Assembly (NCBI GenBank): GCA_902388495.1
Contig: CABMPP010000007.1
Coordinates: 124,001 to 188,000 of the forward strand
Direction: 5' to 3'
Source of the DNA: an uncultured Bacteroides sp.
GTDB lineage: Bacteria > Bacteroidota > Bacteroidia > Bacteroidales > Bacteroidaceae
DNA length: 64,000 bases
The notes below the pieces were generated by a model, which saw only the letters and a list, made by a program, of their open reading frames with translations, did no database searches and was not told the DNA's origin. Positions 1-9,156 of this stretch are shown in pieces. A program made the position numbers and the translations under genes. Each line of letters begins with the position of its first letter. Position 1 is the stretch's first letter.

Positions 1-992
1 ATGAACACTTCCGTGTAGTGGTGGACAAGGGGCAGGAGATGATGCGTGTGGACAAATACTTGTTCGACCGTCTGACGAACGCCTCGCGCAACCGCATCCA
101 GAAAGCAGCCGATGCGGGCTTCGTAATGGCCAACGGCAAGCCCGTGAAGAGCAGTTACAAAGTGAAGCCGCAAGACGTCATCACCGTGATGATGGACCGC
201 CCGCGCTACGAAAACGAAGTAATCCCCGAAGACATCCCCCTCCATATAGTATACGAGGACAAGTACCTCATGGTCGTGAACAAGCCTGCCGGCCTGGTGG
301 TACACCCCGGACACGGCAACTATCACGGTACCCTTGTCAACGCCATCGCCTGGCACATGAAGGATAATCCCGATTACGACGCCAACGACCCTCACGTGGG
401 ACTGGTGCACCGCATCGACAAAGATACCTCCGGCCTGCTGGTGATAGCCAAAACTCCGGATGCCAAGACAAACCTCGGTAACCAGTTTTTCAACAAGACC
501 ACGAAGCGCCGGTACCGCGCACTGGTTTGGGGAAATGTAGAACAAGACGAAGGCACCATCGTAGGCAACGTAGGGCGCAACCCCCGCGACCGTATGCAGA
601 TGATTGTCCTTCCCGATGACCAGGGCAAGCATGCCGTCACCCACTACCGGGTGTTGGAACGCCTGGGTTACGTAACTCTTGTGGAGTGCATCCTTGAGAC
701 AGGACGTACCCATCAGATCCGTGTGCACATGAAGCACATCGGGCACATACTTTTCAATGATGAACGCTATGGTGGGCACGAAATACTGAAAGGAACCCAC
801 TTCGCTAAATACAAACAGTTTGTAAACAATTGCTTCGATACTTGTCCGCGGCAGGCGTTGCACGCCATGACCCTGGGGTTTGTGCATCCCGTCACCGGCG
901 AAGAGATGTACTTCACCTCGGAACTGCCCGACGACATGGCCCGGCTGATTGACAAATGGAGAAGCTATATCAGTAACAGAGAATTAGAATGA
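1..992 (+). CDS. rluD: RluD-family 23S rRNA pseudouridine synthase (5' end outside window)
   Basis: Converts specific uridines of large-subunit rRNA to pseudouridine in the cytoplasm. The frame is open from base 3, so the true start lies upstream; the first in-frame ATG is at 39 and an internal GTG at 18 is unlikely to be the start. An S4-like RNA-binding segment comes first (VDKYLFDRL...), followed by the catalytic domain with the family signature HRIDKDTSGLL, whose Asp is the nucleophile, and the late RTHQIRVH motif. Its stop overlaps the ddl start by 4 nt (ATGA), which points to translational coupling. RluD is the best paralogue guess because of the S4 segment and overall shape; other RluA-family members remain possible. 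Confidence 0.9.
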   Translation, partial: EHFRVVVDKGQEMMRVDKYLFDRLTNASRNRIQKAADAGFVMANGKPVKSSYKVKPQDVITVMMDRPRYENEVIPEDIPLHIVYEDKYLMVVNKPAGLVVHPGHGNYHGTLVNAIAWHMKDNPDYDANDPHVGLVHRIDKDTSGLLVIAKTPDAKTNLGNQFFNKTTKRRYRALVWGNVEQDEGTIVGNVGRNPRDRMQMIVLPDDQGKHAVTHYRVLERLGYVTLVECILETGRTHQIRVHMKHIGHILFNDERYGGHEILKGTHFAKYKQFVNNCFDTCPRQALHAMTLGFVHPVTGEEMYFTSELPDDMARLIDKWRSYISNRELE

Positions 993-1963
993 AACGCACG
1001 ATTGCTATTGTAGCCGGAGGAGATACCTCCGAATTCGAGGTTTCCCTGCGCAGTGCACAGGGCATCTACTCCTTTATCGACAAGGAGAAGTACACATTAT
1101 ATATAGTAGAAATGCATGGCCTGGACTGGCATGTCCAACTGTCCGACGGAACGAAAGCTCCCGTAGACCGCAATGACTTCAGCTTTCTGCTGGATGGCAC
1201 GAAGATTACCTTCGACTTTGCCTATATCACGATTCACGGCACTCCGGGCGAAGACGGCCGTTTGCAGGGCTATTTCGATATGATGCACATCCCGTATTCC
1301 TGTTGTGGCGTGCTGGCGGCAGCCCTTACTTACGATAAGTTCGCCTGCAACCAGTATCTGAACAAGTTCGGAGTCAGCATTGCCGATTCGTTGATGCTGC
1401 GTCGCGGGCAGCAGATTTCCGATGAGGAAGTGATGGAGAAGATCGGGCTGCCTTGTTTCATCAAACCCAGTTTGGGCGGCTCCAGCTTCGGCGTAACCAA
1501 GGTGAAAACGCAGGAACAGATACAACCTGCCATAGCCAAGGCGTTTGAAGAAGCTCCCGAAGTGGTCGTGGAGGCTTTTATGGACGGCACGGAACTTACT
1601 TGTGGTTGCTACAAAACAAAAGATAAATCTGTAGTGTTTCCTATTACGGAGGTAGTGACGCACAACGAGTACTTCGACTACAAGGCCAAGTACAACGGTG
1701 AGTCGGATGAGATTACTCCCGCCCGTATTTCTGCTGAACTGACCGGTCGCGTGCAGGCGCTGACATCGGCTATCTATGATATACTGGGCGCTTCGGGTAT
1801 TATCCGTGTAGACTACATCATCACCGATGGCGGAAAGATTAATCTGCTGGAAGTGAATACCACTCCCGGTATGACTGCCACCAGCTTCATCCCCCAGCAA
1901 GTACGTGCTGCCGGACTGGATATTAAAGATGTAATGACTGATATAATAGAGAACCGGTTCTAG
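989..1963 (+). CDS. ddl: D-alanine--D-alanine ligase
   Basis: ATP-grasp enzyme that joins two D-alanines for peptidoglycan precursors in the cytoplasm. At 324 aa it is of normal length. Visible signatures are the N-terminal GGDTSEFEVSLRSAQ segment, the HGTPGEDGRLQG motif, the ATP-binding KPSLGGSSFGVTKV stretch and the C-terminal metal-binding LLEVNTTPGMT. The start overlaps the rluD stop through ATGA. A lipid acyltransferase follows 38 bp downstream, so rluD, ddl and that gene probably form one envelope-related transcription unit. Confidence 0.95.
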   Translation: MKRTIAIVAGGDTSEFEVSLRSAQGIYSFIDKEKYTLYIVEMHGLDWHVQLSDGTKAPVDRNDFSFLLDGTKITFDFAYITIHGTPGEDGRLQGYFDMMHIPYSCCGVLAAALTYDKFACNQYLNKFGVSIADSLMLRRGQQISDEEVMEKIGLPCFIKPSLGGSSFGVTKVKTQEQIQPAIAKAFEEAPEVVVEAFMDGTELTCGCYKTKDKSVVFPITEVVTHNEYFDYKAKYNGESDEITPARISAELTGRVQALTSAIYDILGASGIIRVDYIITDGGKINLLEVNTTPGMTATSFIPQQVRAAGLDIKDVMTDIIENRF

Positions 1964-2001
1964 TGATTTTACAGATCACTGAACACTAATCATTTATCGC
2001 T

Positions 2002-3150
2002 ATGAACGTGGAATTTGATGAAATCCGTCCTTATCATGACGAGGAGCTTCCCCAAATCTTTGAGGAATTGATAGCCGACCCTGCATTCCGGCAGGCTGCT
2101 GCAACGGTTATGCCCGATGTACCTTTTGATGTGGTGGCACAGAAAATGCGCGCGTGTAAAACCAAACTGGAGTTTCAGAAAACCTTCTGTTACGGTCTGT
2201 TGTGGAAACTGGCTGCGGACACTACGGATGGACTGTCGCTCGACCATACGGCGTTGCCGGATAAGAAGATAGCCTATACTTATATTTCCAATCACCGCGA
2301 CATCATCCTTGATTCGGGCTTTCTGTCCATTCTGTTGGTAGACCAGGGCATGGATACGGTGGAGATTGCTATCGGAGACAACTTGCTCATCTATCCGTGG
2401 ATTAAGAAGTTTGTCCGCGTCAACAAATCCTTTATTGTGCTGCGTGCCTTGAGCATGCGTCAGAAGTTGGAAGCATCCGCACGCATGTCCCGCTATATAC
2501 ATTACACCATTGGCGAGAAGAACCAGTCCATCTGGATTGCCCAGCGTGAAGGGCGCGCCAAAGATGCGAACGACCGTACGCAGGACAGTGTACTGAAGAT
2601 GTTGGCAATGGGCGGTGAAGGACACGTCATCGATCGGTTGATGGAGATAAACCTGGCTCCGCTCGCTATCTCCTACGAATACGACCCTTGCGACTTCCTG
2701 AAGGCGCAGGAATTCCAGTTGAAGCGCGATATCCCCGACTATAAAAAGAGCACTGCCGACGACCTGCTGAATATGCAGACCGGCCTGTTCGGCTATAAAG
2801 GCCGGGTACACTTCCAGACGGGAGCCTGCATCAACGATGAACTGGCCAAGATGGATCGTTCATTGTCGAAGCCGGAGCTTTTTGCACGCTTGTCGGCGCT
2901 GATAGACAAGCGCATTCATGCCAATTACCAGATTAATCCTAATAATTACGTGGCGCACGACCTTCTTGAAGGAAACGAGACTTTCGCCTCGCACTATACT
3001 GCAGAAGACAGGCAGCGATTCATCACCTACGTAGATGGGCAACTGGATCGTATCACTATTCCCAATAAAGACTTGTCTTTCCTGCGCGAGAAGATGTTCC
3101 TGATGTATGCCAACCCGCTGAGGAACTACCTGGCGGCCATAAAAGAATAA
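2002..3150 (+). CDS. 1-acyl-sn-glycerol-3-phosphate acyltransferase-like protein (PlsC family)
   Basis: A 382-aa protein with the glycerolipid acyltransferase active-site box NHRDIILD (HxxxxD) near residue 96 and an IAQREGRAKD segment near residue 180 that resembles the family's substrate-binding block. It probably transfers an acyl chain to a lipid or lipid-like acceptor at the inner membrane. It is longer than a minimal PlsC (about 240 aa), with a C-terminal extension of unknown role. No clear N-terminal transmembrane segment is visible. It lies between ddl and two lipoprotein genes on the same strand. The acceptor cannot be deduced from sequence. Confidence 0.7.
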   Translation: MNVEFDEIRPYHDEELPQIFEELIADPAFRQAAATVMPDVPFDVVAQKMRACKTKLEFQKTFCYGLLWKLAADTTDGLSLDHTALPDKKIAYTYISNHRDIILDSGFLSILLVDQGMDTVEIAIGDNLLIYPWIKKFVRVNKSFIVLRALSMRQKLEASARMSRYIHYTIGEKNQSIWIAQREGRAKDANDRTQDSVLKMLAMGGEGHVIDRLMEINLAPLAISYEYDPCDFLKAQEFQLKRDIPDYKKSTADDLLNMQTGLFGYKGRVHFQTGACINDELAKMDRSLSKPELFARLSALIDKRIHANYQINPNNYVAHDLLEGNETFASHYTAEDRQRFITYVDGQLDRITIPNKDLSFLREKMFLMYANPLRNYLAAIKE

Positions 3151-3155
3151 AATGA

Positions 3156-3818
3156 ATGAATAAGTACTGCTATTGGTGGCTTTTGCCTTTGTTGGTCTGC
3201 CTGCTGGCAGCTTGTGGTGATGACGAATACCACTATCCTCCCGTGAAGCTGGAATTCCTGACCGCCTATTCGGGTGCGGACGGTAGTCTGCAATCCGTCT
3301 TGACGGATGAAGGGAAAAGCTATCCGGTAGTAGAGGACTTGACCGGTACTCATATTGATGCCGATACTTCAGTCCGTGTTATCAGCAACTATGCTTCGGA
3401 GACGGCTATTGACGGCACACCCGGCGTAAAGCTGTATGCGCTGAGTGGCGTCGTCTCTGTTGTTCCCCAAACAGCCGATAAGTTTAAGAATGGTGTCAAG
3501 ACAGACCCTGCCAATGTGTTGAGCATTTGGATGGGACTCGATTATCTGAACCTGACGCTTCAAGTTAAGGAGAGCGGCCAGCATCTTTTTCATTACGTGG
3601 AAGATAGAGTTACGACAGATGCTGCAACCGGGCAGAGTGATGTCTATATTACGCTTTATCATGAAGCAGGCGGGGAAGTATCCTATACCCGACGTGCTTA
3701 TGCTTCCATGCCTCTGCGGCAATATGCTGTGGAAGGTGTACAGAAGGTGACGGTTCACTTCAGCGTGCATACTTATGCGGGCGACATAAAGACTTATGAC
3801 TTTGAATATATACCTTGA
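3156..3818 (+). CDS. NigD-like lipoprotein
   Basis: A 220-aa protein with a lipoprotein signal (hydrophobic LLPLLVCLLAAC, lipidated Cys near residue 20). The mature part starts with a DGS...LTDEGKSYPVVED segment, typical of the two-domain NigD-like proteins of Bacteroidales, and ends in a beta-rich domain. Some relatives lie in bacteriocin loci, but most have no known function; there is no bacteriocin context here. The start 6 bp after the acyltransferase stop suggests one operon. An out-of-frame ATG overlaps this start (ATGAATGA); the chosen ATG at 3156 alone gives the signal peptide. Confidence 0.65.
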   Translation: MNKYCYWWLLPLLVCLLAACGDDEYHYPPVKLEFLTAYSGADGSLQSVLTDEGKSYPVVEDLTGTHIDADTSVRVISNYASETAIDGTPGVKLYALSGVVSVVPQTADKFKNGVKTDPANVLSIWMGLDYLNLTLQVKESGQHLFHYVEDRVTTDAATGQSDVYITLYHEAGGEVSYTRRAYASMPLRQYAVEGVQKVTVHFSVHTYAGDIKTYDFEYIP

Positions 3819-3824
3819 TTAAAA

Positions 3825-4223
3825 ATGAAATATCTGATGAAAACCTTGTTTGCAGGCATTTGCCTTTTCTTTTCCACTTTGTTCTCTTGCCAGCAGAAAG
3901 CAGATAACTTTAAATCTGTTTCTGTAGACGAATTTGCCGCCTTGATAGCCGATCCGGAAGTACAGCGTCTGGATGTGCGTACCGTTGCCGAATATTCGGA
4001 AGGGCATATCCCCGGTAGTATTAATGTCAATGTGCTGGATGATGCATTTGCGGAGGTTGCCGATTCGGTATTGCAGAAAGATAAGCCTGTTGCACTATAC
4101 TGCCGCAGCGGTAAGCGCAGCAAGAAAGCCGCTTCCATATTGAGTAAGAAAGGGTATACCATTTATGACCTTGACAAAGGATTCATAAGTTGGCAAGGAG
4201 CGGGGAAAGAAGTGGAGAAGTAA
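3825..4223 (+). CDS. Rhodanese-like domain lipoprotein
   Basis: A 132-aa single-domain rhodanese with an N-terminal lipoprotein signal ending in LFSC (Cys near residue 22). The domain shows DVRTVAEYSEGHIPGSINV and the active-site loop CRSGKRSKKA, whose Cys would carry a persulfide. In this family the protein moves sulfane sulfur or acts as a redox or sulfur carrier; export to the periplasmic or surface face is inferred from the signal. It follows the NigD-like gene by 6 bp and is closed by a strong terminator, so it is the last gene of the run. Confidence 0.8.
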   Translation: MKYLMKTLFAGICLFFSTLFSCQQKADNFKSVSVDEFAALIADPEVQRLDVRTVAEYSEGHIPGSINVNVLDDAFAEVADSVLQKDKPVALYCRSGKRSKKAASILSKKGYTIYDLDKGFISWQGAGKEVEK

Positions 4224-4261
4224 ATCGTTTTATGTTGAGATGATGATATAAAATCATTGGT

Positions 4262-4290
4262 GCGCCCCGGGCGCTCTTTCCCTTTTTTCT
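4262..4290 (+). terminator. Rho-independent terminator after the rluD-ddl-lipoprotein run
   Basis: GC-only hairpin (GCGCC, short loop, GGCGC) followed by a pyrimidine tract rich in T. It lies 39 bp after the rhodanese stop and directly abuts the end of the convergent Rpn gene. Confidence 0.75.
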
Positions 4291-5241
4291 TTATAGATTG
4301 GCAATCTCTTCGAGAGACAAGCCGGTGATATCGGCAATCGTTGCGTTGTCGAATCCTTTGTTCTTCATCTTTCGGGCAGCAGAGAGGCGCTCTTCTTCTT
4401 TTCCTTTTTCTCGTCCTTCTACTATTCCTTTTTCCCTTCCTTCTGCTATGCCTTCTGCTCTTCCTTCTGCTCTTCCTTCCAATCTCCCTTCTAATCTCCC
4501 TTCCAGTTTAGCTGAATCGATCACATCATTCTGAATCATCACCGCACTGAGATGTTCATCGTACGCCCGACGTTCTTGTGGCGTCATAGAGTAGTACTTC
4601 AGCTTCTCGCGTGCTTCTTCCAAGCCGGGAGCTGTAGTATCGGGGCGTATTATTCCGCTTTTCAGATACCTCATCCATTCTTCCAGCGGCGTAACCGCCA
4701 CCTGGTTGAACTCATTGACACGGATCAAAACATATTCCGGGAAAATCTCAGCAGGCATACGCGTCACTATTGCGTTCTTTTCCTTGACATTGATTTGCAA
4801 TTTATCGCCGGTATGTACACCTATAAAATTATTCTGTCCGTAGTACAGGTAATCACTGCCGATGCCGATGTCGAAGTACAGTATGCTGATGGAATATATC
4901 TTCTTCACATGATAGTAAGTTTCGCCCAGCGAAATATGCTCGGTGATTGCTTTGGCCACGCCGTAAAGAATACGTTCCAGGTAATAGAGTTCGCGCGTGT
5001 TCTGTATTTCGATGATGATGATTTCATCCTTGCTGTTGCGCGCTTTGATGTCCACCCGGTTGAATTTATCATCGGCGGTCTGCTGGTTACCCTCACTTTC
5101 GAGTATCTCCAGGATGGTGACTTTTTCTTTCAGGAATACGGTCAGGAACCCTTCGAGCACACCAAAGTTAGCTTTCTGGCGTAGCAGGCGCTTGATGGCC
5201 CAGTCAAATCGTATGTATTTATCTTCCAAATAGCTTTCCAT
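4291..5241 (-). CDS. Rpn-family PD-(D/E)XK nuclease / putative transposase
   Basis: A 316-aa protein of the Rpn (recombination-promoting nuclease) family that is multicopy in Bacteroides genomes. The nuclease core is visible as NRVDIKARN near residue 63 followed by IIIEIQNT, the D...ExQ pattern of PD-(D/E)XK enzymes. The C-terminal third is a charged helical region made of tandem EGR[L/A]-type tetrapeptides (about residues 245-280), encoded by 12-bp DNA repeats. Biochemically studied relatives cut DNA and promote RecA-independent recombination; mobility of this copy is not shown. No terminal inverted repeats flank it. Its promoter sits inside a perfect inverted repeat at 5269-5298. Confidence 0.8.
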   Translation of the reverse strand: MESYLEDKYIRFDWAIKRLLRQKANFGVLEGFLTVFLKEKVTILEILESEGNQQTADDKFNRVDIKARNSKDEIIIIEIQNTRELYYLERILYGVAKAITEHISLGETYYHVKKIYSISILYFDIGIGSDYLYYGQNNFIGVHTGDKLQINVKEKNAIVTRMPAEIFPEYVLIRVNEFNQVAVTPLEEWMRYLKSGIIRPDTTAPGLEEAREKLKYYSMTPQERRAYDEHLSAVMIQNDVIDSAKLEGRLEGRLEGRAEGRAEGIAEGREKGIVEGREKGKEEERLSAARKMKNKGFDNATIADITGLSLEEIANL

Positions 5242-5264
5242 GATGATTTTCTTTTAGAGTTAAA

Positions 5265-5298
5265 CAAAGGTATTGCTTTTACTTTAAAAAGCAATACC
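5265..5298 (-). promoter_or_regulatory. Promoter of the Rpn gene embedded in a perfect inverted repeat; may also terminate argF'
   Basis: Two 12-bp arms (5269-5280 and 5287-5298) are exact reverse complements around a 6-nt centre. On the minus strand a TTG (-33) lies in the first arm and, 19 bp on, TACCTTTG (-7, matching TAnnTTTG) covers the end of the second arm. The hairpin also lies just downstream of the argF' stop and is followed by TTTG-TTT, so it could double as the argF' terminator. Confidence 0.6.
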
Positions 5299-5321
5299 GG
5301 CAGGGAACCTTTTATTTTGTT

Positions 5322-6275
5322 TTATAGCCCTTCAATCAATCTCTTCAGCACCACCGTTGCCGATATCTCCCGATTGGCAGCCTCGGGAATAACGATGGAC
5401 TGCGGACTTTCGATCACGTCATCCGATACAATCATGTTGCGGCGAACCGGCAGGCAATGCATGAAGTAAGCATTGTTAGTGACAGCCATTTGTTGCTTGT
5501 CCACCGTCCAGGCGCGGTCTTTGCTCAGTACCTGGCCGTAGTTGTCGCCCGTATAGGCTGCCCAGCTCTTGGCATAAACAAAGTCGGCACCTTCAAGGGC
5601 CTTCATTTGGTCGTATTCCACACGTGCGTTGCCCACAAACTTCGGGTCGAGTTCGTAGCCTTTGGGATGTGTAATCACAAAATCGTAATCCGTGGCATTC
5701 ATCCACTCGGCAAAGGAGTTGGGAACGGCCTGCGGCAACGGGCGCGGATGCGGTGCCCACGTCATAACGACTTTAGGACGCGCCGTCTTCTTATATTCCT
5801 CAATCGTTATCAGGTCGGCAAAGCTTTGCAACGGGTGGCGTGTAGCTGCCTCCATAGAGAATACAGGACGACCGGAGTACTGGATGAACTGGTTCAGTAT
5901 CACTTCGTTGTAATCATATTCTTTGTTCTCGAAGCGGGCAAAGGAACGTACGCCGATTACATCGCAATAGCAACCCATCACGGGAATTGCTTCCAGCAGG
6001 TGCTCCGGTTTGTCGCCGTCCATGATGACGCCCCGTTCCGTCTCCAGCTTCCAGGCACCCTGGTTGATGTCCAGTACAATGACATTCATGCCCAGGTTCA
6101 AGGCAGCCTTCTGAGTGCTGAGGCGTGTGCGCAGGCTGGAGTTGAAGAATATCATCATCAACGTTTTGTTACGTCCCAGTTCCACATATTTGAAACGGTC
6201 TTTCTTAATCTCAAATGCTTCGTCCAGTGCAGACTTCAGGTTTTCGATGTCTTGCACGCAAGTAAAGTTCTTCAT
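5322..6275 (-). CDS. argF': N-succinylornithine (N-acylornithine) carbamoyltransferase
   Basis: Transfers a carbamoyl group to N-acylated ornithine in the acylated route to arginine. It shows the carbamoyl-phosphate loop FFNSSLRTRLSTQ, where classical enzymes have STRT, and the HCLPVRRNMIVSDDVIE C-terminal motif. These match the Bacteroides enzyme known to prefer N-succinyl-L-ornithine rather than free ornithine. I start at the ATG at 6275 (317 aa), giving MKNFTCVQDIENL; the upstream extension has no family similarity and would cover the promoter. It is divergent from the porin gene. argH lies at 21 kb and argR-argG-argC-argD at 36-41 kb, so the pathway is split over three sites. Confidence 0.93.
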   Translation of the reverse strand: MKNFTCVQDIENLKSALDEAFEIKKDRFKYVELGRNKTLMMIFFNSSLRTRLSTQKAALNLGMNVIVLDINQGAWKLETERGVIMDGDKPEHLLEAIPVMGCYCDVIGVRSFARFENKEYDYNEVILNQFIQYSGRPVFSMEAATRHPLQSFADLITIEEYKKTARPKVVMTWAPHPRPLPQAVPNSFAEWMNATDYDFVITHPKGYELDPKFVGNARVEYDQMKALEGADFVYAKSWAAYTGDNYGQVLSKDRAWTVDKQQMAVTNNAYFMHCLPVRRNMIVSDDVIESPQSIVIPEAANREISATVVLKRLIEGL

Positions 6276-6310
6276 GTTCACTGTTCTTTTTAGTGTATCT
6301 ATATGCACAG

Positions 6311-6340
6311 CAAAGATAAAGATTAAATGCGAATTACAAA
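6311..6340 (-). promoter_or_regulatory. Promoter of argF'
   Basis: On the minus strand TTTG (6337-6340) and TATCTTTG (6311-6318) are 18 bp apart, matching the Bacteroides housekeeping consensus; it is 36 bp upstream of the chosen argF' start. Confidence 0.6.
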
Positions 6341-6344
6341 TAAA

Positions 6345-6376
6345 TTTGCAACTGCTTTCGGTTTGCATTATCTTTG
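6345..6376 (+). promoter_or_regulatory. Promoter of the OprP-like porin
   Basis: TTTG (6345-6348), 20 bp, then TATCTTTG (6369-6376). It is back to back with the argF' promoter in the same 140-bp divergent gap. Confidence 0.65.
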
Positions 6377-6415
6377 TCCTGGAATTTTAACCTTATAGAT
6401 CTGATACGCTGAATT

Positions 6416-7597
6416 ATGAAAAAGACCATTCTGCTTTCCTGTCTGCTGACGGGATGCGCGGCATCTGCCATGTCGCAAGAGCCATTGATTCGTCCCGAAG
6501 AGGGGAGAACCTTGTTGGAACGTGTTACTGAAGATGGTAAATCCATTGCTTCCGCCAGTATGAACCTCCAGTTCTACACTTCGGCTGCCGCTTACCTTAC
6601 CGATGGGAAACTGGATGAGGCAGCTTTTAAAATCAATGCCGTACGCCTGGAGATATTAGGCGATTTCGGTGAGGATTTCTCTTATCATTTCCGTCAATCT
6701 TTCAACAAATACAGCAACCCGCATGTGCTCGACAATTTGTCGTCTTCCGTGGAGTGTGCTCTGGTAAACTGGAATATGAACAAGCGCTTTACGCTGACCG
6801 TGGGCAAACAGGCACTTCAGCTGGGGGGCTACGAGTATTGGGTGAACTCCATCAAAGTGCGTGAGTTCAGCGATTTCAATAACAATGTGGCTTGCTATCA
6901 GGCTGGGGTGAACGGTGCCGTCAACCTGTCGCCCACACAACAGCTGAACTTGCAGATAGTGAACAACCGCAGCGGTGATGAAGACGAGACTTTTCTCTAC
7001 GGTCGTCCGGAGGAGGTGGGCAAAGTACGCGTACCCATGTTGTCTACTGCCAATTGGGACGGCTACTTCTTCGATCGCGGATTGAATTTGCGCTATTCCG
7101 TATCGTGGGGACAGTTGGCGGACAAGCGGAACATTCTTTATCTGACTGCCGGCAATGTTTGGAAGAAAGGGCCGGTTGTGGCTTACGTGGACTTGATGTA
7201 TTCGCGCGAAGGGCTGGACAGCAAAGGACTCATCAGCGAACTTTCCGCCGGCCGGCCGGAAGGAGGTGTCACCGCCCAGCATGTCTCTTACTTTACTACG
7301 ATCGCCAACTTCGACTACCGCATACATGCGCATTGGAATCTGTATGCCAAGGGCGCTTATGAAACGGGAAGCGTTTACAAGACAAACGGTTTTTACGAGA
7401 AGGGGCTTTATCGTCGTACCTGGAATGTGCAGGCATGCGCTGAATATTTCCCCATGAAAAACAGTGAGCTGCTCATCTTCCTCCACCTTTTGTACAAGAA
7501 TCACGGCTTGACACAACGTGCCAAAGCACTTGGTGCGGAAGACTACAGCTCACAGCGTATTTCGTTGGGATTAGTCTATACGATACCGGTATTTTAG
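6416..7597 (+). CDS. OprO/OprP-type outer-membrane porin
   Basis: A 393-aa exported beta-barrel with signal peptide [21 protein letters not shown] and alternating amphipathic strands ending in an aromatic residue ([11 protein letters not shown]-terminal Phe), as expected of an outer-membrane protein. The body ([35 protein letters not shown]) resembles the phosphate/polyphosphate-selective porin family found widely in Bacteroidetes. Substrate is unknown. The C-terminal end overlaps the convergent proA stop by 4 bp with no visible terminator between them. Confidence 0.7.
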   Translation: MKKTILLSCLLTGCAASAMSQEPLIRPEEGRTLLERVTEDGKSIASASMNLQFYTSAAAYLTDGKLDEAAFKINAVRLEILGDFGEDFSYHFRQSFNKYSNPHVLDNLSSSVECALVNWNMNKRFTLTVGKQALQLGGYEYWVNSIKVREFSDFNNNVACYQAGVNGAVNLSPTQQLNLQIVNNRSGDEDETFLYGRPEEVGKVRVPMLSTANWDGYFFDRGLNLRYSVSWGQLADKRNILYLTAGNVWKKGPVVAYVDLMYSREGLDSKGLISELSAGRPEGGVTAQHVSYFTTIANFDYRIHAHWNLYAKGAYETGSVYKTNGFYEKGLYRRTWNVQACAEYFPMKNSELLIFLHLLYKNHGLTQRAKALGAEDYSSQRISLGLVYTIPVF

Positions 7598-8841
7598 CTT
7601 CTGATCTGGCCTTCTCCTTCGATAATCCACTTGTATGTGGTGATTTCCTCCAATGCCATCGGGCCGCGTGCGTGCAGCTTCTGGGTGCTGATACCGATTT
7701 CGGCACCCAGCCCGAACTGGGCTCCGTCTGTAAACGAAGTCGGGGCATTAACGTAGACGCAGGCAGCGTCTACATCGCGACAGAATTGTTCGGCGCGTTT
7801 CTTGTCTTCCGTAATAATGCATTCGCTATGCTTGGAACTGTACTGCCGGATGTGTGCCATTGCTTCCTGGATGGACGCAACGGTTTTAATAGCCATCTTG
7901 TAGTCCAGGAACTCTCTGCCGTAGCAGTCTTCGGTGGCCGGCTGCAATAATTCAGCGGGGTATTTGCCTTGCAAGGCGCTATAGGCGGGGGCATCGGCGT
8001 AAATCATTACGTTGCTTGCGTGCATAGGCTGGCATAAGTCCGGCAAATCAACCAGGCGGTTCTGATCGATGATAAGGCAATCCAGTGCATTGCAAACGCT
8101 GACGCGGCGTGTCTTGGCATTGTTGATGATGGCGGCACCCCTATTGGCATCGCCATAAAGGTCGAAGAAAGCATGGCATACGCCTGCACCGGTTTCAATG
8201 ACCGGTATCGTGGCATTCTGGCGTACAAAGTTGATGAGGCTGCTGCTGCCGCGCGGAATAATCAGGTCTACATAGCCGTTGGCATGCAGCAATTCGGCGG
8301 TTGCTTCGCGGTCGGCGGGCAGCAGTTCCACGACGTGCGGGTCTACATTGAAGTGTTCCAGTACTTGGTGTATCACGCTGACAATGGCACGGTTGGAGCA
8401 GTCGGCATCGCTGCCACCTTTCAGTATGCAGGCGTTGCCGCTCTTCAGGCAGAGCGAGAATACATCGAAACTGACGTTGGGACGTGCCTCGTAGATGATG
8501 CCGATAACGCCGAACGGCACACTTATTCTTTTTATCTTCAGTCCGTTGGGTAGAATGTTTTCCTTCAATACCCGTCCCAGCGGGGAGGGGAGAGTTGCTA
8601 CGTTGCGCATGTCTGCGGCGATGCCTTGCAGACGGTCTTCGGTCAGTTTCAGACGGTCGTACTTCGGATTGGCAGGGTCCATGCGGTCCAGGTCTTTCCG
8701 GTTCTCGGCAAGGATGAAGTCTGCCTGCTCCATGGCAGCATCGGCAACAGCCAGCAATATCCGGTTGATCTCTTCGTCACTCAATGCCAAAAGCTTGCGG
8801 CTTGCATCTTGTACTGCAACAAAAGTTTTGTTCAAGTTCAT
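7594..8841 (-). CDS. proA: Gamma-glutamyl phosphate reductase
   Basis: Reduces gamma-glutamyl phosphate to glutamate-5-semialdehyde with NADPH, the second step of proline synthesis. At 415 aa it is of normal length for this aldehyde-dehydrogenase-fold enzyme. Visible are [32 protein letters not shown], the catalytic Cys in [18 protein letters not shown] and the late [25 protein letters not shown]. It lies downstream of proB on the same strand but is separated by 315 bp holding a palindrome array; a TACATTTG (-7-like, 8875-8882, minus strand) suggests its own promoter. Confidence 0.96.
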   Translation of the reverse strand: MNLNKTFVAVQDASRKLLALSDEEINRILLAVADAAMEQADFILAENRKDLDRMDPANPKYDRLKLTEDRLQGIAADMRNVATLPSPLGRVLKENILPNGLKIKRISVPFGVIGIIYEARPNVSFDVFSLCLKSGNACILKGGSDADCSNRAIVSVIHQVLEHFNVDPHVVELLPADREATAELLHANGYVDLIIPRGSSSLINFVRQNATIPVIETGAGVCHAFFDLYGDANRGAAIINNAKTRRVSVCNALDCLIIDQNRLVDLPDLCQPMHASNVMIYADAPAYSALQGKYPAELLQPATEDCYGREFLDYKMAIKTVASIQEAMAHIRQYSSKHSECIITEDKKRAEQFCRDVDAACVYVNAPTSFTDGAQFGLGAEIGISTQKLHARGPMALEEITTYKWIIEGEGQIRS

Positions 8842-8916
8842 CTTAAATGTGGTTTATGGTGTTTATAACATCTGCAAATGTAATGATTAAAATTGGGTTC
8901 TTATATAATGAAATTC

Positions 8917-9112
8917 GTTTCCTTAGCACAAACTTCTGTTCCCATAGTGGGACACATTCGTTTCCATAGTAGGAAACGAGCGTTCCCATTATAGGAAACG
9001 ACAGTTCCCATTAGGAGAAACTCTCGTTCCCATGCGAAGAAACTGGCGTTCCCAACGCACGGAAACTGGCGTTTCCATGCGAAGAAACAGGAGTTTCCTA
9101 CCTATAGGAAAC
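8917..9112. repeat. Nine tandem short palindromes between proB and proA
   Basis: Nine consecutive units of the form GTTYCC, 6-7 nt, GAAAC (usually GGAAAC), then about 4 nt, at a period of about 22 bp. Arms are conserved; the interior and spacer vary. Examples begin at 8917, 8938 and 8959. The rest of the 8842-9156 gap holds the proA leader and a short AT-rich stretch; I see no ORF in it. Confidence 0.85.
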
Positions 9113-9156
9113 TGCAACGTATTGTATATTAGATTGATATATGCCTTTGTTGGAGC

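Noticed and set aside
4291..5241. Insertion sequence around the Rpn gene
   Set aside because: No terminal inverted repeats or target-site duplication flank it; the 12-bp inverted repeat lies only on its 5' side.
8917..9112. CRISPR array
   Set aside because: Units are only about 22 bp, each is internally palindromic, spacers are 4 bp, and there are no cas genes in the window.
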